A stretch of 64,000 nucleotides of DNA, from NCBI GenBank assembly GCA_963707665.1, contig CAVPQU010000005.1, forward strand, positions 264,759-328,758, read 5' to 3'. Below the pieces are notes generated by a model. That model did no database searches, was not told the origin of the DNA, and saw only the letters and a list, made by a program, of their open reading frames with translations. Each line of letters begins with the position of its first letter. Position 1 is the stretch's first letter. The translations under genes and the position numbers were made by a program. This document shows, piece by piece, positions 56,821 to 64,000 of this stretch. The DNA is from DATJCV01 sp963707665 (lineage in GTDB: Bacteria > Pseudomonadota > Gammaproteobacteria > Burkholderiales > Burkholderiaceae_D).

Positions 56821-57216
56821 CTAGCCGCGCTTTTCGGCCGCGCGCGCGGCGATTTCAAACGCATTGTGCCAATAGGCGTCGCGCCCGCGCAGCAGCGCCC
56901 AGGCGCTGGCCGCCAGGTAAGCCAGCGGAAACAGCAAACCCCAGCGCGCCGCCTGCCGCACATGCTCAAGTTCATGGCGCAACAGGCGTGGCGACAGCGC
57001 CTGCCGCTGCACCAGCACCACATGGCCGAGCGCGATGGCGCTCATCGCGCCGAACGGATGGCGGCGCAGCATGCGGTCGGCCAGCGCGCCGGACACCAGC
57101 AAGGCCGGCAGCGGTCGCCGCAGCAAACGCGCTCGGCCACCGGCCAGCACCACCGGCAGCGCCAGCAGCAGGCCGAACAGCGTCAGCGGCGCCGCCCACA
57201 GCAGGCCGACCAGCAC
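56821..57216 (-). CDS. Small membrane protein with HExxH motif (unknown)
   Basis: A 131-residue protein with a hydrophobic N-terminus (VGLLWAAPLTLFGLLLALPVVLAGG), a central GHVVLVQRQALSPRLLRHELEHVRQAARWG segment whose HELEH fits HExxH, and another hydrophobic segment WGLLFPLAYLAASAWALL, ending NAFEIAARAAEKRG. It could be a small membrane metallopeptidase-like protein, but no family is recognised. The start is a GTG at 57216; the true start could lie further upstream. It is on the opposite strand between ruvC and ruvA. Confidence 0.7.
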   Translation of the reverse strand: MLVGLLWAAPLTLFGLLLALPVVLAGGRARLLRRPLPALLVSGALADRMLRRHPFGAMSAIALGHVVLVQRQALSPRLLRHELEHVRQAARWGLLFPLAYLAASAWALLRGRDAYWHNAFEIAARAAEKRG

Positions 57217-57322
57217 GGCGCCGCCGCGCCGGAACAGGGCGGCGCGGCGGGCGCTTTTGTGACGCCATATCGCGATATCCGTCCTGTATCATCTCGGGCA
57301 ACTCACTTCAAGGTTCACCATC

Positions 57323-57902
57323 ATGATCGGTCGTCTCTCCGGAATCCTGCTCGAAAAAAATCCGCCGCAATTGCTGATCGATTGCAACGGCGTCGGCTAC
57401 GAAGTCGACGTGCCGATGAGCACCTTCTACAACCTGCCGGCGCTGGGCGAGAAGGTGGTCCTGCTCACGCACCTGGCGGTGCGCGAGGATGCGCATCTGC
57501 TGTACGGCTTCGGCAGCGCCGCCGAGCGCGAGGTGTTCCGGCAGTTGATCAAGATCACCGGCGTCGGCGCGCGCACCGCGCTGTCGATCCTGTCCGGCAT
57601 GTCGGTGGCCGACCTGGCGCAGGCGGTCACGCTGCAGGAAGCGGGGCGCCTGATCAAGGTGCCCGGCATCGGCAAGAAGACCGCCGAACGCCTGCTGCTG
57701 GAACTGAAGGGCAAGCTGGGCGCCGATCTCGGCGCGGCCGGCGGCGCGCCCGCACGACGCCAGTGCCGACATCCTCAATGCGCTGCTGGCGCTGGGCTAT
57801 TCCGACAAGGAAGCGCTGCTGGCGCATCAAGAACAGGTGCCGGCCGGCTACCAGCGTGTCCGACGGCATCAAGTTGGCGTTGAAGGCGCTGTCCAAGGCT
57901 GA
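57323..57902 (+). CDS. ruvA: Holliday junction helicase subunit RuvA (frameshifts)
   Basis: RuvA binds Holliday junctions and recruits RuvB. The OB-fold start MIGRLSGILLEKNPPQLLIDCNGVGYEV and the two helix-hairpin-helix motifs FRQLIKITGVGARTALSIL and GRLIKVPGIGKKTAERLLLELKGKL are intact up to about 57752. Shifts near 57752, 57825, 57850 and 57898 affect the C-terminal RuvB-binding domain (ILNALLALGYSDKEA, SDGIKLALKALSK). A stop at 57900-57902 is the best fit. Confidence 0.92.
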
Positions 57903-57934
57903 TCGCAGCGTGTCGGCAGAATCATTGCAATCGC

Positions 57935-58993
<1,059 letters not shown>

Positions 58994-59009
58994 CCGCCGC
59001 CCTGTTTCA

Positions 59010-59070
59010 TATACTCGTCAATATCGAGGCTGAAGTCTGGCGAATTTTATGGATTTTTTGCATATACTCC
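59010..59070. repeat. Paired ATACTCC element, copy 9
   Basis: TATACTCG at 59010-59017 and TATACTCC at 59063-59070, starts 53 bp apart. The interior core is not clearly conserved in this copy. It begins 17 bp after the ruvB stop codon in the 330-bp gap before the patatin gene. The remainder of that gap holds a long inverted repeat but no gene. Confidence 0.8.
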
Positions 59071-59228
59071 AGTTTATCTTGGGTGCGCATGCAACTTCCT
59101 GGTGCCAGCTATGCCGCTACGGGCGGCTGCGCCGGCCGGTGCCGAAACGCCCGCTCGGGCCGCCCCCAATTCTTTTCCCGCGTGGGCGGGCATGATGCTA
59201 AATTCGCTGAAAGTTGCATAACATCAAC

Positions 59229-59272
59229 ACAGACGCTGTCGCGATGAGGATTTTTATCGCGACAGCGTCTGT
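59229..59272. repeat. 17-bp perfect inverted repeat
   Basis: ACAGACGCTGTCGCGAT at 59229-59245 and its exact complement at 59256-59272 flank a ten-base loop GAGGATTTTT. The arms are too long and the following sequence lacks a T-run, so it is not a typical terminator. It lies about 52 bp before the patatin lipoprotein start and could be a cruciform, an RNA structure in the leader, or the end of a lost mobile element. Confidence 0.7.
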
Positions 59273-59323
59273 TACGTTGCGGGCGCGGCAGCGCCAGCCA
59301 CATTGAACAGCCTTGCATGCCCT

Positions 59324-60778
59324 ATGAACAAATCCGCAGCCACGGTTCTTTCCTTATGCCGGCGCCTGTCGCTGCTGGCGCTGGTTGCCTGGCTCGGCGC
59401 CTGCAGCTCGATCCAGTACAAGGTGAATGCGCCGCTGGCGGCCTACCAGCCGCAGCAGGGCTACCGTTTCGGTACGCTGCAAAGCGGGCCGGCCAGCGAC
59501 GAAAAGATTGTCGTGATGCTGATGTTCTCCGGCGGCGGCGCGCGCGCGGCGGCACTGGGTCATGGTGTGCTGGAAGAATTGGCGCGCTACAGTTTTCCGG
59601 GCCACCAGCGCAGCCGGCGGCTGCTGGATGAGGTGCGCCTGGCCTACGGTGTGTCCGGCGGCTCGATGCTGGCCGCGTATTACGGCCTGAAGGGCGAGGC
59701 GGGGCTGGCGGATTTCGAGAGCCGCTTTCTGAATCAGGATCTGCAGGAAAAAATCACCAACAGCATCGTGTCCGTGGCCAATCTGTGGCGCCTGAGCTCG
59801 CCGCACTTCGGCCGCTCCGATCTGCTCGAAGAACAGCTGGACCACGCCTTGTTTGACGGCGCCACCTTCGATGACCTGCTGCACCGGCGCAAGGGCCCGT
59901 TCGTGGTGATCAGCGCGACCGACATGTCCTCGGGCGGACGCTTCGACTTCACCCAGGATTTTTTCGACCTGATTTGCTCCGACCTGGGCCGCTTGCCGAT
60001 CGCCCGTGCGGTGGCGGCTTCGAGTGCGGTGCCCTTGTTGTTCTCGCCGATCACGCTGCGCAATTACGCTGGCGATTGCGGCTATCAGCCATCGGAAGTG
60101 GTGCTGGCGGCATCCCGGCAGCAGGCGCTCGGCGCCCGCGCGCAGGCCGCCCGCGTCCTCAGCAAAGGCTTGCTGGGCTATCTCGAGCGTGAACGGCGTC
60201 CCTATGTGCATCTGCTGGATGGCGGGCTGTCGGATAACCTGAGCATCCGCGGCCTGCTGGACATCGCCACGCTGGTCGACAGCGACACCATGCAACGGCA
60301 GCTTGGACTGGAGCACATCAGCAAGTACGTGGTGGTGCTGGTGAACGCGCAAAACGATGTCGCGCGCACCATCGATCTCAGCCCGGAGGTGCCTGGGCTG
60401 CTGGACGTGGCGCGCGCCATCAGCGACATACCGATCAATCGCTATACCGAGGAGTCGGAGCTGCAGATGGCCGTCGCGATCGAACAATGGCGGGCAGGTG
60501 CGCAAGCCAAGGCGCGCCAGGATGGCAGCAAGCCGCCGGACGTGTATTTCATCAAGCTAGGCCTGAAAAATATGGCGGATGCGGCGCAGCGTGAAACCAT
60601 GCTGAACATTCCGACGACGCTGTATTTGCCAAAGCAGTCGGTCCAGCAGTTGCAGCAGGCGGCAACCTCCTTGCTGAACGAATCGAGCGAATTCCAGCGG
60701 TTGCTGACCGACCTGGAGGCGGTACGTCAACCTGCCGACCCCGCCGCAGCCGGCAAGCGGCGCCAGACGCCGCCTTGA
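59324..60778 (+). CDS. Patatin-like phospholipase lipoprotein
   Basis: A 484-residue lipoprotein with lipobox LGAC at Cys27 and a patatin domain. The oxyanion loop is SGGGARAA at about residues 69-76, the nucleophile is Ser111 in GVSGGS, and the catalytic Asp is in LLDGGLSDN. Such proteins hydrolyse membrane lipids and, when lipid-anchored, may act at the outer membrane. The ATG at 59324 was chosen to start the signal peptide; an upstream TTG at 59303 is in frame but less likely. Confidence 0.9.
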   Translation: MNKSAATVLSLCRRLSLLALVAWLGACSSIQYKVNAPLAAYQPQQGYRFGTLQSGPASDEKIVVMLMFSGGGARAAALGHGVLEELARYSFPGHQRSRRLLDEVRLAYGVSGGSMLAAYYGLKGEAGLADFESRFLNQDLQEKITNSIVSVANLWRLSSPHFGRSDLLEEQLDHALFDGATFDDLLHRRKGPFVVISATDMSSGGRFDFTQDFFDLICSDLGRLPIARAVAASSAVPLLFSPITLRNYAGDCGYQPSEVVLAASRQQALGARAQAARVLSKGLLGYLERERRPYVHLLDGGLSDNLSIRGLLDIATLVDSDTMQRQLGLEHISKYVVVLVNAQNDVARTIDLSPEVPGLLDVARAISDIPINRYTEESELQMAVAIEQWRAGAQAKARQDGSKPPDVYFIKLGLKNMADAAQRETMLNIPTTLYLPKQSVQQLQQAATSLLNESSEFQRLLTDLEAVRQPADPAAAGKRRQTPP

Positions 60779-60886
60779 GGCGGATAACTCCAGGTTCAGG
60801 GACGGCTGCGGCATTTTGCGCTGCCATCCCACCATCGTGCGCGGGCGCTGGCCGCCATCCCCGCCGGGACCATCGCTTGCCATAGG

Positions 60887-60914
60887 AAAAACGCCACGAA
60901 ATCGTGGCGTTTTA
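60887..60914. terminator. Bidirectional terminator between patatin and DUF4148 genes
   Basis: AAAACGCCACGA and TCGTGGCGTTTT form a 12-bp stem with A and T runs on both sides. It lies between the convergent patatin gene and the DUF4148 gene and could serve both. Confidence 0.85.
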
Positions 60915-60961
60915 GTTGCGGCAACTGCAGCCGGGCGCCGTTGCCGGCGTCCGGTGCGCGA

Positions 60962-61363
60962 TCACGAACCCGATTTGTGGAAGGTATCCTGGTTGGCCAG
61001 TTGCGCTTCGCGTTTTACTTCGTCACGGCTGCGGGTGCCGGCAAACTGGATCGGCTCGGCGCCGTCGCGGGCCATGGTTCCGGTGGTGCCGTCGGCATAC
61101 GCCTGGTTCAACTCGGCGATCACTTCGGCGCGGCTTTTGCCCGCTGCGGCATTGCCGGCAAGCTGCACCGCATCCGAGCCGTCACGGGCCATGGTGCCGG
61201 TGGTGCCGTCGGCATAGGCCTGGTTCAGCTCGGCACGCACTTCGGCACGGGTTTTGGTCGAAACGAAATTGGCGTCGGCGGCAACCCATTCGGTTTGCTG
61301 GGCAAACACGGCTCCGGTGGCGGCCAGCAGGGCGACGGCGCTGATTAATTGTTTAACATTCAT
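60962..61363 (-). CDS. DUF4148 family exported protein with internal repeat
   Basis: A 133-residue exported protein with signal peptide MNVKQLISAVALLAATGAVFA. The mature part holds two near-identical repeats, each with the pattern K(T/S)RAEVxAELNQAYADG followed by TTGTMARDG, and a third partial one (SRDEVKREAQLANQ). DUF4148 proteins are abundant in Burkholderiales; function unknown. GGAG precedes the start at 61363. Confidence 0.88.
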   Translation of the reverse strand: MNVKQLISAVALLAATGAVFAQQTEWVAADANFVSTKTRAEVRAELNQAYADGTTGTMARDGSDAVQLAGNAAAGKSRAEVIAELNQAYADGTTGTMARDGAEPIQFAGTRSRDEVKREAQLANQDTFHKSGS

Positions 61364-61557
61364 TTTATTCTCCACAAAAATTAAGTGACTCTGGATCCGG
61401 CGGACGGCGCGTTGCGCATGACGCCGGAGTCCTCAGTCGGTGAGTCGCGCTGGTGCGCTCATCGATGAAGTACAGTCTATCTATTGCTCTCGTGGAGATA
61501 AACATGAATAATGACAAGATATTATTCCATTAAACGAAACAATGAGGGTCGCTGAAA

Positions 61558-62502
61558 ATGGATCGATTGCAGTCCATGCGGGTGCTGGCGAAAGTGGTGG
61601 AGCAAGGCAGCTTTGCGGGTGCGGCCCAGAACATGGGGCTGTCGAACGCGGTGGTGACACGTTACATCGCGGACCTGGAAAGTCACCTCGGCGTGCGTCT
61701 GTTGCATCGCACCACACGCAAGCTGTCGCTGACCGAGCCGGGCCAGGCGTATCTGGAGCGGGTGCGCGGCATCTTGCTGGAAATCGATGATGCCGAGGCC
61801 GTCGTTTCGCTCAATGCCAAGAAGACCACCGGCACCTTGCGCATCTATTCGCAGCTTGGCTTCGGCCAGGTACAACTGGCGCGCCTGCTGCCGCGGTATG
61901 CGCAGGCCTATCCGGACGTGATACTCGACGTGACGCTGTCGGATCGGACGGTGGATCTGGTGGAGGAAGGCTTTGATGTTGGTATTTTCACCGGCTTGCA
62001 GAAATTCGACGCCAGCATGATCGCGCGCAAGCTGGGTTCTTCCGAAATCAGCCTGTGCGCGGCACCGTCGTATATTGAACGGCGTGGCGCACCGCACAAG
62101 CCGGAGGATGTGTCGCAGCATGAATGCCTGAATTTTGCGTTTGAGCAATTGCGCCACCACTGGTGGATCGACGGCCCGAACGGCGTGATCAATATCCCGA
62201 TCGACAGCAAGATGATCTCCAACAACAGCGAATTACTCCGCCAGTGCGCGCTGGCTGGAATGGGGATCGTGATCCGCTCGTCGTTCATGCTAGGCGACGA
62301 TCTCAGTTCCGGCCGTCTGGTCAGGCTGTTGCCTGGCTATCGACTGGGTCAGGTGGCCGTCATGATGGTGTATCCGAGCCGTCATCTGCTGGCCGCAAAA
62401 GTACGCAGCTTCACCAATTTCCTGAATGCACAATTCCCGCATCCGGAAAGTGATCCCTGGTTGCCCATTGGAATTGACCCATCGGCCAGCGCATTGACCT
62501 GA
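61558..62502 (+). CDS. LysR-type transcriptional regulator
   Basis: A 314-residue LysR regulator. The DNA-binding domain is MDRLQSMRVLAKVVEQGSFAGAAQNMGLSNAVVTRYIADLE and LHRTTRKLSLTEPGQAYLERV closes it, followed by the effector domain. The SNAVVTRYIADLE variant belongs to the CrgA/AaeR-like group. It is divergent from the DUF4148 gene and upstream of the hydratase gene, which it may regulate. Confidence 0.92.
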   Translation: MDRLQSMRVLAKVVEQGSFAGAAQNMGLSNAVVTRYIADLESHLGVRLLHRTTRKLSLTEPGQAYLERVRGILLEIDDAEAVVSLNAKKTTGTLRIYSQLGFGQVQLARLLPRYAQAYPDVILDVTLSDRTVDLVEEGFDVGIFTGLQKFDASMIARKLGSSEISLCAAPSYIERRGAPHKPEDVSQHECLNFAFEQLRHHWWIDGPNGVINIPIDSKMISNNSELLRQCALAGMGIVIRSSFMLGDDLSSGRLVRLLPGYRLGQVAVMMVYPSRHLLAAKVRSFTNFLNAQFPHPESDPWLPIGIDPSASALT

Positions 62503-62604
62503 CGCACCGCAAGCCATTCCAGTCGCTTGCCGGGCCCCACTTGTGCAAAAATTACGTGTCGCGGACAATGCCGTAACCTTCATTTTCTGTCTGTCCAAGC
62601 TCCC

Positions 62605-63444
62605 ATGCTCATGTCCACTCAGGCCAATCGTTACGCGCATCAACTGCTGGAGGCGCGGGCCAAAGCTCAATTGATGCCGCCGCTGACCAGCGCCGCGGCC
62701 TTGAGCCTGGCCGACGCCTATGAAGTGAGCAAGCACATACTGGACATCCGCATCGCCCAGGGCGAAGTGCCGGTCGGCCGCAAGATCGGCTTTACCAATC
62801 GCAACTTGTGGCCGAAATACGGCGTGGCCGAGCCGATCGGCGCGCCGATCTGGGGCAGCATGTTCGATACCACGGTGCGTTATGCCAAGGATAACCACGG
62901 CATCCAGAGCCTGGCCGGCGCCTTGCAGCCGCGCATCGAGCCGGAAATCGTATTCCGGCTGGGCAAGACGCCGACGCCTGGCATGTCGCCGGAAGCGCTG
63001 GCAGGCTGCATCGAGTGGATGGCGCACGGCCTGGAAATCGTGATTTGCCCGTTTCCGGAATGGCAGTTCGAAGCGGAAGATGCGGTGGCCGCATTCGGCC
63101 TGCATGGCGCATTGATCATCGGTGAACCGCAGCCGCTGACTGCCGCCAGCCGCCGCACGCTGTCGGACGTGCTGGCCGATGCCAGTGTGTCGCTGTCGTG
63201 CGGCGATACCCTGCAGGCGGCCGGCTTCGGCAGCGATGTGCTGGATAGCCCGGTGCAGGCCTTGTGGCATTTGCACCAAGTATTGCAGGTGCAGTCGCCA
63301 AAGTTGGGATTTGCGCCGCTGGCGGCGGGTGAAATCATCACCACCGGTACCTGGACCGATGCCTATCCGGTGACGGCCGGAGAAACCTGGATCACGGCAT
63401 TTTCCGGGATCGGCTTGCCGGGCTTGACGTTGTCCTTCGTGTAG
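62605..63444 (+). CDS. 2-keto-4-pentenoate hydratase family protein
   Basis: A ~279-residue protein of the MhpD/2-oxo-hexenedioate decarboxylase family, in the fumarylacetoacetase fold. The motif RIEPEIVFRLG has the metal-binding Glu residues, and HGALIIGEPQPL and TTGTWTDAYPVTAGE are typical. Members act on 2-hydroxydienoates from aromatic ring cleavage, but no other catabolic genes are adjacent. Starts at 62605 or 62611 are both plausible. It follows the LysR gene by about 100 bp. Confidence 0.85.
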   Translation: MLMSTQANRYAHQLLEARAKAQLMPPLTSAAALSLADAYEVSKHILDIRIAQGEVPVGRKIGFTNRNLWPKYGVAEPIGAPIWGSMFDTTVRYAKDNHGIQSLAGALQPRIEPEIVFRLGKTPTPGMSPEALAGCIEWMAHGLEIVICPFPEWQFEAEDAVAAFGLHGALIIGEPQPLTAASRRTLSDVLADASVSLSCGDTLQAAGFGSDVLDSPVQALWHLHQVLQVQSPKLGFAPLAAGEIITTGTWTDAYPVTAGETWITAFSGIGLPGLTLSFV

Positions 63445-63462
63445 CCTGGTGTCAGTTCGGGT

Positions 63463-63494
63463 AAAAAGGGCGGCGCTCTCTGGCGCCACTTTTT
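63463..63494. terminator. Bidirectional terminator between hydratase and DUF2147 genes
   Basis: AAAAAGGG, GGCGC, a six-base loop, GCGCC, then CTTTTT form a hairpin with A and T runs on either side. It overlaps the stop codon of the convergent DUF2147 gene. Confidence 0.65.
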
Positions 63495-63952
63495 AGTCTG
63501 CGCGCAACCAGGTTTGGGTGCGGCCCAGCAGCGGCAGGCCGATATAACCACGCACGTTGAGTTTCTTGCCGCCGTCGGCCAGCGCCATCTTGCTCTTGTA
63601 AATCTTGCCCTCGGCCGGATCGAGGATCTGGCCGCCGCTGTATTCGCCGCTATCCTTCTGCTCCTGCTTCATGCCGGTCAGGATCGTCATGCCGATGATC
63701 GGCTGATCCTTGCGCGCATCCTCGCACTTGTCGCATTTCGGATTCTGGTCTTCGTTCGGCTCCCGAAACAGTTTTTCGATCTTGCCCTTGTACTCGCCGT
63801 CGGCTTCGCTGATGCGGATCAGCGATTTCGGCTTGCCGCTGTTGATCGTCGATGGTTTTCCATAGTCCGACCGCGGATTTCTGCTGGGCGACGGCGGCCA
63901 GCGGCGCCAGTGCGATGGTCGCTGAAACGGCCAGCAAGAGTGCTTTGATCAT
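63493..63952 (-). CDS. DUF2147 family exported protein (one frameshift)
   Basis: A ~152-residue exported protein with signal peptide MIKALLLAVSATIALAPLAAVAQ and start of the mature domain SAVGLWKTIDD, the DUF2147 signature. The frame breaks near 63845 (after KTIDD); in the next frame SGKPKSLIRISEADGEYKGKIEKL continues, followed by GEYSGGQILDPAEGKIYKSKM and GYIGLPLLGRTQTWLRAD. The total is one base over a multiple of three, so one inserted base explains the break. Function unknown; possibly an envelope or stress-related protein. It is convergent with the hydratase gene. Confidence 0.85.
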
Positions 63953-64000
63953 GATTTTCCTTACCGGTGTCGAGGTGGCCGGCGGGTTGTGGTCGAAAGT

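Overview
The window looks like a chromosomal core segment of a GC-rich betaproteobacterium, most probably in the Oxalobacteraceae (Herbaspirillum/Collimonas/Herminiimonas-like). This is an inference from gene order and protein style: ftsZ - peroxiredoxin - lpxC - DciA-like - M23 - secA; a coaE/zapD/yacG block beside pilB-pilC-pilD; erpA - anmK - M23 - tyrS - dtd; dusB - fis - purH - ruvCAB; several MKKSLLALAVLG-type porins; and a DUF4148 protein. No database search was possible.

Layout. 1-6.4 kb: end of the division/cell-wall cluster (ftsZ tail), peroxiredoxin, lpxC, DciA-like protein, M23 peptidase and secA. 6.4-9.7 kb: a guanidine-II riboswitch driving a Gdx/SugE exporter, then argJ, a DUF815 ATPase and a MutT-type Nudix enzyme. 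9.7-17.1 kb (minus strand): methyltransferase, yacG, zapD, coaE, type IV pilus genes pilD-pilC-pilB and a CBS/CorC-type membrane protein. 17.3-22.2 kb: amidohydrolase and three exported proteins, two of them HExxH lipoproteins. 22.5-26.8 kb: acyl-CoA ligase, thioesterase and Atm1-type ABC exporter. 27.2-34.3 kb: a glutamate unit (LysR, glutamate dehydrogenase, two periplasmic binding proteins, GltJKL). 34.6-43 kb: pyrC, a DUF3025 protein, a ParD-like relic, three porins around coq7, and an OsmC protein. 43.2-47.2 kb: a candidate small RNA, rplM-rpsI, argC, a coiled-coil membrane protein, bactofilin and erpA. 47.3-59 kb: anmK, M23 peptidase, tyrS-dtd-PEBP-phosphatase, dusB-fis, purH and ruvCAB. 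59.3-64 kb: patatin lipoprotein, DUF4148 protein, LysR, a 2-keto-acid hydratase and a DUF2147 protein.

Two window-wide signals stand out. First, nine short intergenic elements share one architecture. Two ATACTCC half-sites start 53 bp apart in eight copies and 55 bp apart in one. Many copies have a CGCCCG/CGGGCG-like core at the exact centre. Every copy lies downstream of a stop codon, and none lies in a divergent promoter gap. I do not recognise this family and consider it the best candidate for something undescribed. Second, nearly every gene between 47.3 and 58.7 kb is broken by several one- or two-base indels, mostly insertions in GC-rich contexts. pyrC shows the same pattern, and secA, argJ, fadD, one porin and the DUF2147 gene carry one or two each. 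Because tyrS, purH, secA and others are essential or conserved single-copy genes, I read these as consensus errors rather than pseudogenes. Coordinates of the affected genes span the whole intended reading frame.
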